Shown: piece after piece, positions 1 to 10,700 of the stretch | Position numbering within the stretch: position 1 is the stretch's first letter | Layout of the letters: every line of letters starts with the position of its first letter | Source of the DNA: Phellopilus nigrolimitatus | Taxonomy: Eukaryota > Basidiomycota > Agaricomycetes > Hymenochaetales > Hymenochaetaceae | Direction of reading: 5' to 3' | Assembly: GCA_021029095.1 (NCBI GenBank) | Contig: JAJOHG010000003.1 | Coordinates: 1,116,001-1,180,000, forward strand | DNA: 64,000 bases | Program-made: the position numbers and the translations under genes | Notes under the pieces: model-generated | What the model saw: only the letters and a program-made list of their open reading frames with translations | Told to the model about the DNA's origin: nothing | Databases searched by the model: none

Positions 1-1575
1 TACCGTCGATTTCATATGCGAATACTTTTCCCCAATCCGCCGTGTTTACCACACCATACTTCCATATCGCATCTTCAACGATTTGTGCGCGCTCGAAAGC
101 CCGACTTCCTAGATCTGGACGTGTGCCGATCTTCTCTAAGAGGTTTGCAAGAGCACGCAGTTCGACGACAAGCATCGCTTGGTGCGGGATGTTATACGGG
201 AATATTACGACGTCATCTGTATGCGGTACATCAGAATATTTTTTCACCGACAGAACGAAGAAATATGCACACCTGAGGGTCGGTATGTCGTCCCAACCAG
301 GCCCGTATTTCTCTTCGGGGGACCTCGACCTCGGTTCCGCATGTATTGTTGATTAGGTCCGCTCTGTAAATGGTTTATTGATGGTATTGAATTCAAAAGT
401 CTGGAGGAGCGTACGATATTATAAAAAGAGACAACATTTCCATCGGAATCAAATGTCGGTGTGGCTTGTTCTTGTATAACGGTAAAAATGGCTTCGACTG
501 CGTTGAACCCTAGTACGACATTTATAAAATCGTATTGACAATTTGTTAATATTGTATTGAATATTAGCTCTAACCTACATTGTCTGCCATTGAAAGAGAA
601 AATACTTTCGTCCCCAGAGTACTCATAATACAGTCGGCTAAGCTGGAGAAAACTGAGCAGCGAATCAAGCTCGTACTGGAAGAAAGCTTGTCATCATGAA
701 AGCTTAGCGAGGAAGGATAAGCTGCTTACGCCGCATGTCCAAACAATTTGCATATCATCCGGTGGGGAAATACTTGCTCCTACACCCCCGCTACAGCACG
801 ATGGTGATAAACCCTTAGTTCATAGGGAATAAGAAAGTGTTGTGTAAGGAACTTTCTAAGTTACACATACTGATTCAGGAGGAGGTTGGAAAGCATTACA
901 ATATGGGAACATCGTGATATATCGAGCTATCGACCAGAAAATGTCAGTAATGCGCGCAAAGTCAAAGTTGTAACGAAAGCACACCTTGGAGATTAATCAC
1001 TCCGCGTGTCAGGTTCTGAAGAGCCGGATCCTTGGCTATGAGTGGAAGATATACCTTGAATTGATTGCTGGAATCGCGCAACCATTCTGCTTGGATATCA
1101 CCTATCACGACAAAAGTAAGGTCCTCGTTATACCACTCGATAGTCGTATCGAGAGTGTTGGGAAATGTGTTCTCAAATAGTCTGTTTTAATCCTTGATCA
1201 TGCGCATAAACAAATCAACGTCGGAAGTCCGAACTCACCTTGCTAGATCTTTGTCCTTCATTCTAGTCATTCTAGTGGTCATATCAACAATCACTTTTTC
1301 CACAGCGGAGCTGCTAAATGTTCGACAGGCTTGTTCAGGACGCATGAATGGAAGGCCCAGAGGTCCTTTCAGCATGTGAATGTAGGGTCAAATAAACGTT
1401 GATAGAAAGTAGATAAATTCGCTGTACCATCCGAAGGATCTCCGTGCGGCGTCAAGGAATATGAAGAATATGATTGACAGTTTGTCCGTGTATCTCTCTC
1501 GCGTGATACCGCTCCTTGCCCACGGAGAGGCAGGAGAAGTAGTAGAGCAAACAGAGCAGGGAATTGCTGAAGCAT
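1..1575 (-). CDS. GH125 metal-independent alpha-mannosidase, C-terminal part beyond the window edge
   Basis: Spliced reading of the minus strand gives an N-terminal hydrophobic signal-like segment ([19 protein letters not shown] at 1575). It is followed by the typical order of a fungal GH125 enzyme: [81 protein letters not shown], and finally [20 protein letters not shown] at the edge. At least seven short introns with GT-AG ends join these exons in frame, for example about 1374-1435, 1186-1236 and 929-987. GH125 enzymes are exo-alpha-1,6-mannosidases that trim alpha-mannosyl residues from glycoproteins; the signal-like start suggests secretion or a vacuolar route. The 3' end is outside the window. 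An upstream in-frame ATG at 1620 would place polar residues before the signal segment, so 1575 is preferred. Family call is strong; exact splice positions are hand-derived. Confidence 0.9.
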
Positions 1576-2338
1576 CTCGATACGCTGGACCTCGTCTTCG
1601 GCGCGGGGGCACGAACCCATCGGAATTGACGGCCCTCATTTATAAAGAACAACCTCTTTCAACACAAAGTCGATACACATGTTTGTTTTCAGTGCGGCCC
1701 AGAAGCTAGCTTAAAAAAGAATTCATGTTGACAGCGAGACAGCTGGCAAGACAAGCATTATCATGAAGCCATGTGATCTTCCCTCGGTTAGAAAGGGCTC
1801 GTAAGGTTGAGCGCGAATTTCATACCCAATGAAAGATATAGTATATGAAGTCATATTTATGTGCCAGTCTAGTGCGTGTTTCGATCAAACGCGGTTAGCC
1901 ACGAGAGAGGCGCGACGCGCGTCTCGGACGAACGTAACCTCCACGATAACCCTCCACGACGCGCGGCGAATCTGCCAGTCACTTGCTGACCTTCAATCGA
2001 TTGAGAACTCGCAAGCTCGGTCAAAAGGCAACTTACTTTCTTAATTGTTACTTCTGCCAAGACTTTTCTTCGTCATGGACGTCGACAAGACGCGAATCGC
2101 GGATAAATACGGAGGCACGCCTGAACTCGAAATAGATCAAGAATGACAACTATGGATGACAACTATGGAGATTTCACAAAAAAGAGCTGTGATACAATCC
2201 TTCGTTTTTATGATGATATTAGCGTGGCAAACGTAGCACGATGATCGCTCGCAAGAATACCGTCGTCGGAGAGCGCACTCGGGACTTCATAAGATTCTGA
2301 TGACCTTTTTTTTTTCACAATCATTCAGCGTCCTCACA
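1576..2338. other. Intergenic region upstream of the GH125 gene
   Basis: No coding potential, repeat or RNA gene recognised. It lies between the GH125 start and the stop of the next minus-strand gene, so it holds the GH125 promoter and the 3' flank of the neighbour. The stretch near 1910-1965 is rich in CG dinucleotides (several cgcg steps), but I see no reading frame in it. Confidence 0.5.
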
Positions 2339-3666
2339 TCACTTAACAAAGAGGATCAAAAGTAAAACACACCAGCCGCCGTTGCTTCCGCCGAACACAA
2401 AATCAATGCGGTCGGTCAATGATGAAGAGTTTTCCGGTGCTATAAAGTCAGTGAATGTTGCAAAGTTACCGGAAACGTTGAGGGCTTTAGTTGAGCCGCG
2501 GATGTCGACCATGTGGAAATCAGGTTCTGAGCCATCGGGCACGGCGTACCGCGAGGCAAAGTCAGGACTAATGGGAACGGGCGACTTGACGCCTGTGATG
2601 ATCCTGTAGGCACCCGAGTCGTCTGCACCGTCGGCAGTGCTTGGTATCGACAGTTATTGTTGATGATACGACGATATAATGAGTTATCGCAGCAATGCTC
2701 GCGACAAGGCCAGGCCTACCTATTGAAGTCCCCAGTGACGATCACCGGTCCGCCCTGCTTGACCGCCTCGTATCGAGCTCGGGCTAAGATAAGTGAGGCG
2801 CCAAGCTGGCGTTGGTCCTCAGACTGATCATCAAGATGGGTATTCAAGAGTACAAAGCCAATGGTCTCAGATGAGCCTGGCGTTGTAACGTTCAGGTGCG
2901 AAGCAGTGCATATCCGCACAGAACCAGCACCGGGGAATTTTGATCCTGGAACGAACGGCGTAGGACTATTATAACCATTTGTTGATGTGTTTATAATTGA
3001 GTGTTCGGAAGATTTATAGATGCCGTAGAAGATCACAGACTTACGACAGCCAGAATGTGTCGAATTGGACGAGCTGCACTTGTGATCTTACGTCTGTGAG
3101 GGTCGGTATTGACTCTCAGAAAACAAATCCTCATTACTATTACTCACGTATTGAAGAAAATAGGAGAGAACTCTCCTACTGTAATCCCGTCGTCTCTACC
3201 TACACCGACCTGCAGATAAAAATGTCGAGGAAGAAGTGTTTCCGGGAGTTAGATGATACTAGGGACATACGTAGTCCCATGGTTGCCCATTGATTTGAAG
3301 AAGCTCTAGCATGTCGTCCACCTGCCGCTTCAGCGCTTCCTGAAAAACTTCGGCGTGTCAAAATGCCATTTTTAACTCTTTATCAACTCGAGACTGTGCT
3401 CTATTACCTGCAATAATGACTCCTTTACTGATGAGCTGTTGCGCGACCTTCACGCGCCGAGTGCTCCATGGCTGTTCGCCAGCGACATTCGAAAAGCTTT
3501 TCGGGCCCTCCAATGGTCCAGGAAGACTTGCAAGTGTCTCTGAAACAGTGATAGAGTCTGGCATGGAATCAAATCGCAGATTCCAAGTTGCCAGGCGAAT
3601 TGTTTGATCCGGGATCATCGAATCTGTGTTCTGCGCGACTATTAGAGGTTCTGTGCTGGAATACAT
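2339..3666 (-). CDS. Endonuclease/exonuclease/phosphatase (EEP) superfamily protein
   Basis: Spliced minus-strand reading: IRLATWNLRFDSMPDS, then GVIIAVFQEALKRQVDDMLE, DYVGVGRDDG, FSPIFFNT, VQLVQFDTFWLS, GFVLLNTHLDDQSE, GPVIVTGDFN, and near the end DRIDFVFGG. This is the motif order of the EEP fold (DNase I / sphingomyelinase / Ccr4-like): the WN near the start, the catalytic Glu in FQE, the T-H-L-D strand, GDFN, and the terminal D-R-I-D-F block. The substrate cannot be read from sequence; many fungal genomes carry such small secreted or cytosolic EEP proteins. About four to five introns are visible, one in the FQEAL region (roughly 3351-3410) and one in about 2610-2735. The first in-frame ATG is at 3666; an upstream 5'UTR intron (GTGAGT near 3730) is possible. 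Family confident, function unassigned. Confidence 0.8.
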
Positions 3667-4964
3667 ATCGCTAGACAAAATTCAAAAAGTCATAGACAAG
3701 TAAGAAGTTTTTAGTAAATACACGGACTCACGAAGACGGTCTTTACAATCATGAATTTGAACGCGTTGAATCGGTTGATGGTTGTCTTTAGCGAACCGAT
3801 TTGCAGATCGACGTCAAACGCAAAGTTCTAGATCAATCCCGTATAAGGAAACTAGACCAAACTTCGCCTTTTCGCAATTGACCGGTATTCACTTCTCAGG
3901 CAGCACCACTGCATCAGACAGACCAGCTGGCTTTGCTACTTCGTACAACGATGTTATCTTCTTCCTCGCCATCTTGATCATCATAGAGCCGCACGATCAG
4001 CTCAGCACCATGCACAGCTCGTAACAGCATGTGGCAGTGTACTGCCAGGTAACTGGACATCTGGAAATGAAAGACAGCAGAGCCCAAAGGCACGCGACCT
4101 TGTCTTTGGCGTTCTTTGACTAGGCATTTCTCCTCATCTGAGCACACTTCCTCCTAAGCAGGAGTTAAACACGGATTCCATCATTATCGACAACTGTCGG
4201 CCACGATACGACATCCGAATATTTGCGAGCGTTCAGATCGTGCTAATGCATAGCATCGCATCGCATCTCATCTCATCGAAAATACCTTATGAAAATGATC
4301 TTCCAATATATGTTGCACCGCGGCGCTGTCCAAGTACAAGAACTCTTTGCTTCGTGACTTGATAATCATGCGATCTAATTTAATAAACTCGTGCACAGTT
4401 TGTTTCATGTTTTTTGCCCCTCAATGCACCTCGCCAATTCGGTGGTGTCCTCGGATTATGGACGGTGAGGAAGGGGAAAAATACGGGCCAATTGAAACCA
4501 CAAACCGCATATTCAGGCGATAGGCAACGAAGTTTTGCTGAATCAATTCTTCTTACCTGCAAATCGAGACCTGTTGTTAATCAACTCGGCATGCATATTG
4601 GCGGACCGCTTGTTCTATGTACAGATGATGCGGGAAAAAAAGAAGCAAGCGCGGTCTCGATGAACATTATGTTGCGATCTTTGTTCGATTCCGCCGAGTC
4701 TGTATCTCGCCGGTCGCTCTTGATTATGGGTGCACCTGGCCTTGGATCTGGGCATGAAGACTGATGATTCCTTCTCGGGAGTTTGTGTGGTACTGTTCTT
4801 CTGGTCATGACTGGAATGGATCCTCGACGTCCTACTTTGACCATCTCATCGCCTCTATTTGCTTCGGCGTCTGTTGCATTTCGCCATAGCCTCTGTGCAA
4901 CTATGATGAAAAGATTGTTCACCTAGATTTGTCCTAGAACGCGTGCTATTTTGCCTCGGACGCG
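3667..4964. other. Intergenic; distal part is homologous to the upstream region of aspartic protease copy 2
   Basis: No gene recognised. A minus-strand open stretch around 3914-4147 translates to an acidic peptide (DDQDGEEEDN) that I cannot place. From about 4590 to 4965 the sequence is recognisably similar to the minus strand from about 28450 to 28090, for example a shared block around ACAGATGATGCGG. The promoter region was therefore copied along with the protease gene. Confidence 0.5.
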
Positions 4965-4972
4965 TATAAAAG
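4965..4972 (+). promoter_or_regulatory. TATA box of aspartic protease copy 1
   Basis: GCGTATAAAAG lies about 85 bp before the start codon. The paralogue on the minus strand has GCGTATAAAA at the same distance from its ATG, so position and sequence are conserved between the two promoters. Confidence 0.7.
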
Positions 4973-5055
4973 GTCGTTGTCCTCATCGCTGGTCGTCACT
5001 GGGATCTCCTTCACTCGTCTTGAAAACCCAGCTCTTTCCTTCACAGTCTCCAGCC

Positions 5056-6585
5056 ATGCAAATCAAGCTCGCTACCGCTCTTTCTCTGCTCCCATTCCTC
5101 GTCTCGGCAACGCCGACGCCTGCTGCTGAACCCGGTCTGAGGATCCCCTTGACAAAGCGTTCATCGATCGTTAAGAATGGCGTTGTCAATGTGGATGCGC
5201 TCCAGGCGCATGATGCGTATGTGGGAAGGTACGTTCATGGAGATGATGATTGCGTACGCGCTGCGCTGACAGCACTTCATGATTATAGAAAGATCAAGCT
5301 CGGTTTCGCTAACTACGAGAAGAATGTTGGAAAAGCACACCCAAATTACAACTCGACTATTAGCAAGCGTTCCACAAGCAGTGTTCCCTTGACTGACGAT
5401 AATAGCCAGCTCTGGCAAGGCTCTGTCACGGTTGGTACTCCTGCCAAGACGTACATTGGTGAGTCATTTCCTAATAATCTAATAACCTCTCGAATCATGG
5501 GCTTATATTTGTTCATACAGTCGACTTCGACACGGGGTCCAGCGACTTTTTTCTTCCCGGTTTGAATTGCGACTCGACATGCGACGGTCACACCAAGTAC
5601 GACACCTCTGCGAGTACAAGTGCTATAGACACGGGCAAGTCCTTTACGCTCTTGTACGGCGACCCCAGCGACTCTTCTTCGGTAACTGGAGAGGTTTACA
5701 CCGACACTGTGACCCTTGGCGACCTCAGCGCGCGACGAAGCAAGCCGTCGGTGCCGCGACGACGTTCTCCAGCAACTTCGAATCTAGCAATTTCGCTCCT
5801 GATGGGCTCCTCGGCATGGCTTTCCAGTCCATCTCTACCTACGACAGCCCGTCAGTATCTTTCTGCTGTTACACGTGATGCATGCATTGACCCGATCATC
5901 CCGCAGGTCCGTCTTTCAGTCGCTCATTGCTCAGGGAAAGACAACATCCCCCGAGTTCGGGTTTACGCTCCTCAGTTCAGGCTCCGAGCTCTATCTCGGC
6001 GGCGTTGACACGTCCAAGTTCTCGGGCGACCTGACGTATACAGACGTTACCCAAGTCGGATACTGGCAGATCGAGCTCAGCGGTGCATCCGTCGGTTCCG
6101 CAACTGCCTTCTCGAGCGGCGTTGCTGCGATTGTTGATTCTGGCACCACGGTCGTATATGGCGACTCTACGAACGTTGAGAAGATCTACGCCGCCATCCC
6201 GGGATCTGCAGACGCAAGCTACACGATCGGCCAAGGCTATTACACCATCCCGTGCGACTCCACGAGCGCTGTTTCTCTCGAGCTCGGTGGCTCTAAATTC
6301 ACCATTTCTGCCGATCAATTCAACTTGGGCTCCATCAATTCCGACACTTGCGTCGGTGGCATCGTCGCGAACGACGATCTCGGTAAGTGTGTTGGTTTTC
6401 GCGTTTCAATCTGTCCAATTATGCTTTTTTCTCTTTAGGATTCTGGATCCTTGGTGACGTCTTCATGAGCAACGTGTACACCTGTAAGCCGTTTTCTCAA
6501 ACTTTGTGGACTCTTATCCTAACTAGTACTCTTCGTAGCCTTCGACGTTGGGAACCAGCGTGTTGGTTTCGCGACGCTTAACTAA
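5056..6585 (+). CDS. Polyporopepsin-like aspartic protease (family A1), copy 1, with a 2-bp frameshift
   Basis: Secreted pepsin-type endopeptidase. Start ATG 5056 opens a signal peptide (MQIKLATALSLLPFLVSA), then a propeptide ending near PLTKRSS, then the mature domain with both active-site motifs: FDTGSSD (exon 3) and IVDSGTT (exon 4). It ends at FWILGDVFMSNVY and VGFATLN. Exons read as 5056-5228, 5289-5458, 5521-5850, 5907-6382, 6439-6483 and 6539-6585, with GT-AG introns. The reading frame breaks inside exon 3 at about 5728-5735: in a CGCGCG run two extra bases shift the frame between VTLGDLSA and TKQAVGAA. The rest is intact and alignable to the paralogue at 26479-27998. Either a recent pseudogene or an indel error in the assembly. 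Without repair it would stop early and lose the second catalytic Asp. Confidence 0.9.
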
Positions 6586-7149
6586 ATGGCTGTTGACGCA
6601 TTCGAACGGTCATAGCGACAGAACGAATCCCCTAAGGCACGACTACCGTGTCCTTATTTATGTGCTCATCGTAGCACAATCACTCACGCTCCTTTTACAA
6701 CTTATTGGGTCTAAAATTTTACTCGTCAATAGTCGGACTGTCAGGAAATCCGTTTCTTATGACCGAAAACTATTTCGTCGGATCAATCATAGAATCTAGA
6801 CCTGAGGCAACCTTTGCTGATCTTCAGGGACACGTTCTAAAACATCTATGTATTTGTGTCAGTGAACATCTCCATGAAAGCTTGCGTGGAGTCACGAAAT
6901 ATTGAACGGTTGCAAATGAATTTCTGACATCGAGGTATAAAAAAAGACTCGGAGGCAGCTTGTGCGGCTGTTTGGAAAAACCACAATTCTCGGGTAACGC
7001 CGTGAATTACACAGTCCGTCTTTTGTTCTGAGAGTTGAGTTAACATTCGTTCTCCGGAAATCCTATGGCATAGCCAAATTAACGTTTCTGTCGTTATTTT
7101 ATTTTTGAGACCAGAGTGCAATTTGCGTCAAAGACTCAAAGGCATCATA
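6586..7149. other. Intergenic between aspartic protease copy 1 and the inverted-repeat element
   Basis: AT-rich, no gene recognised. It contains the protease 3' flank. Nothing repeated or structured was seen until the TA dinucleotide at 7148-7149, which begins the transposable element. Confidence 0.5.
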
Positions 7150-7427
7150 CAGGTGGGTCAGAAAAGTCTTCGGCCCCCCCTAAAAAAGGAAGGCAGTTCC
7201 CGTCTGCGTAGCGCACGACGCAGCGTCGTTTCGCGGCGTCACCTATAGTACGCTGCAAGCTCAAATCATTCAAAAAGAAAATTAATACTTGGTTTTTGTT
7301 TCTCTTTGTATCTAGGGCAAAGACTCGCATATTTTTACAACATTTTTCGACTTCTTTTTGTGCGAACGACGCGGACGAGAACCGCCTTCCTTTTTTAGGG
7401 GGGCCGAAGACTTTTCTGACCCACCTG
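7150..7427. mobile_element. 278-bp non-autonomous DNA transposon (MITE) with long terminal inverted repeats and TA target duplication
   Basis: The left end CAGGTGGGTCAGAAAAGTC (7150 on) is repeated in inverse orientation at the right end, finishing at 7427. The two arms match almost perfectly for about 45 bp, through the TTCGGCCCCCC / TAAAAAAGGAAGGC segment, and remain similar to about 65 bp. The only early difference is one C in the C-run. The element is flanked by TA on both sides (7148-7149 and 7428-7429), the target duplication of Tc1/mariner-type elements. The interior is too short for a transposase. It sits about 275 bp upstream of the formin start codon. The family assignment (Tc1/mariner-like) is inference from the TA flank. 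Confidence 0.85.
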
Positions 7428-7702
7428 TATAAATGTACGTATATAGTACGTAAGCTAACGCGCTCTCAGGAGCTCGATCATTTGACGTAAGCGTGACAAT
7501 TGCCTCCTTTACTCTGTCAGTGTCATGGATTCGTCGCATTGCAGTCCTCATGTATCTTTAACTATATCTAAACGTCTCTTGTTCTGAATCCCTGGGTTCT
7601 CTATGTTTTTGAGAAGATTGGCAGTTTATTTTATATCTGACCCCACTTTCAAAACATCCAACGCCAGAAACTAAACACTCAGGCTTCAAGCACCTAAGTA
7701 TT

Positions 7703-10700
7703 ATGGCAGATAGTCTGTTAATTGCTCCAGTCCTCTCGCCTTCTGGGACTGTCCATTTCGCATCTGTACTTCAAGATGCCGTCGTATTGGATGTTATTAC
7801 GGCCCTGATACAATCTCAAGATGTCAGGAATGATATCTTGGGTGACCTGTCCGATGGAGGCTGGGAATTGCGCGAGGTGCGCAAGGAGGACCAAGGCCGC
7901 GTTTGGGAGGAAGAGGAACTGGAAAGTATTGGCACTGGTAAGAGAAGTGATGTGTCAATTGGGTAAATAGCTAATGAAGCTTTGTAAAGAGCCACTATCA
8001 GAGGATAGTCCTATTGCATTACTCCTGTCCTCTAAACCCCAGTCCTCTGCGCCTGAGCGGCACTTCTCTTCGTTCCCGCTGTCGTCCCACCTTTATACGC
8101 CAGCCCTCCGTCTTGTCTCGAGACATCCACTACTGAGCATAACGCTCTCTTTTCAACGTGTTCCCGAGATTCACGATGAATTCGCATGGATCATTCACCT
8201 AACACGCTCATCAAGGGTGCAAGATGCTATTGGCGCGGTATGCGAACAGCTAGGCCTCGTAAAAACTTTACCCGTTCCAGGCGGTGGTGAGATAGATTAT
8301 GCTATCGAAGAGGTTTGGACGGAAAGTGGCAATGCTCGTAAGTAATACAGGAACTGATTGCTAACGATCTATTGATTATTCATATTTAAAGACGTCACGC
8401 GTTTAAGCCAGGATTTAGTCGTTTCCTCCGTACTTGAGAACTCATCAGGCAATCCGTACTCGTCAACTGCTTCAAGAACGTTCAATTTCTGTGTTCCAGA
8501 CGAATGGTATCGACGCCCAAGTTCCCGCGTCCCATCCATGGCTCCATCTGAATCAACTCTGAAGCGTCTGTCGGATTTGGAAGATGCAGAAGGCGAGGGA
8601 ACCGCGAAGCAAAGACAGATATTATCTCCATCGTCTCCTTCGCCGACAGATCAGAGACCGGGCTCTCCCGATAGTACGGGAACGTTCTCTTCAAGACGTT
8701 TCTCGAGTATTTTTGACGGCTGGCTGGGTTCATCTTCTACGAGTTCGCTTGCTCAAGAAGATGAACACGAACGCAAACGGCCGATCGTTAGCGAACCTCT
8801 TTCTCTTGAGAAACGTGAGTCGTCTGCTTCTGACAGCGAAGGCGAATTGTCTTTGGATAATGAGGATTTTGAACGCATGATAGTAGGTTGTTCATCAACT
8901 CGGATGTCGTGTATGCTCAATAAACTTTCAGGACGATCTAGGTCTGAAGGGCGAGAAGCGCGATGCAATGCGGAATTTGCCACTTGATCGCAAACGCTAT
9001 CTCCTTCACCAGAATCGTCACATGCGTTCGGCAAGCGCGAAAGATTCGTCGCAGACTCAGGCTCAGGCAGCAACGCTCGGACCTAGTCGTGCCGCCGCGC
9101 TCCTGCCTGCGCTAGTTCCGAGCTTGACGGGTGATGGTAGCATCATGAGGCGCTTTTCCATTACGAACTGGGGAAGTCCCTTGGCAAGCCCAGTCCCAGA
9201 TTCGTCCTCGGAAGGGTCGCTATCTCCTCGAACGAGTGATGAACGATCAAATGCGAGAGAGTATGTGAAAGAAAGCGGAAGCGGAAGCGAGAAAGAGCTT
9301 GCACCGCTGCAGGCGCAGCAGACAGGCGGTTTGTGGAGTAATTGGTGGACGTCAACCGGGAACGAGGCGGGTGCCGGCTCACAGACGAAGTTGTCATCGC
9401 CTCGGGATACCGCGCAATCGACAACATTTTACGTCGAAGGTCTTCGCGCTCGGCGTTCGCATGACGTGAAGCTTGTAAAACATTTAATATCCTTGAGGGT
9501 GCACCTTTCAACTGCGAAACTGAGCTGGGTGGAGCAATTTCTCAACGATAAGAAAGGCATGGAAGCTCTAGGCACATTGCTGACAAGTCTCGTTGGAAAG
9601 GGCGGCAAGCGAAGGAAGCTTTCGGACACCGAAGAAACCGTCCTTTATGAGGTAGTAAAATGCCTAAGGGTGTTATTAAACACAGAGGTATCTAGTTTAC
9701 TTCTTTCACTTTTCAGAATTGCTGGAAAATCAATTTAATTTCAGCCCGGATTCAAGCAATTCTTGGCATCACAGACGTTGATTACTCACGTCACCTACAC
9801 TCTACATATCGACTCTCTCAAGCTCCGCACACTAACCTGTGAGCTCCTCGCAGCCATTTGCCTGCTTTCTGTGACGCACGGTCACCGGCTTGTCTTGTCT
9901 GCGTTCTCTGATTATCGCGTCGCTTATGAAGAGATGTTCCGCTTTGAGGAGCTTGTCGCATCGCTGCAGTTGCCTGAAGAAACGGACGCGACCGAAGATG
10001 TATCAGTACCAAATCATAGTGAAGAAGGAGGCTGGGAGGCGCGGACGGCGGGAATGACACTCGTCAATGCCCTAACGACATGTCCTGAGTCACTTGAAGA
10101 GCGGATTCAGCTCCGCGAAGAACTAAGCCGCCGCGGTTTGAATGAAATCATTGTGGTGTGCAAATTTTCTTTCTCATTGGTCTTGCGTTAAGCTTAGTTA
10201 TACTCTTTTCCAGGCTCTCCGGTACATTCGCCCTCCGGAATCCATCATCACTCAGATTGATGTGTATACGGAAGAGAAATTTGAGGACGAAGAGGATCTG
10301 CGGGAGCGGACACGGTCAACGTTTAAGGACTTGGAGAGCGGGTCTGATCTCGAAATGGCGTGCGCAGTGCTGCACGATGTCTGCATGCGCCAGGAAATGC
10401 TACACCCTTCAATCCTCGAGCCTCTTAAACAAATGGGCGCATTCTTGGGTCGAGAAGTCACGTTGTGAGTGCACGATCTGCAAAGTGTGAACGCTTACCC
10501 TAACCAGGACCCGCAGGAAGTTCAAGGCTGATTTCTTAGCAATTTTAACCAAGTTGCTGGAACAGGGTATCACTCATGACGAACTGTGCGTTATTCAATA
10601 TGAATGGGTTGGTTCTTTGCCTTGATACTGAGCTTACTTTACAGGGGATTTGATTGGCTTAAGCTGTTGAAACAATTCACTTCACAGATATTTCCCATAA

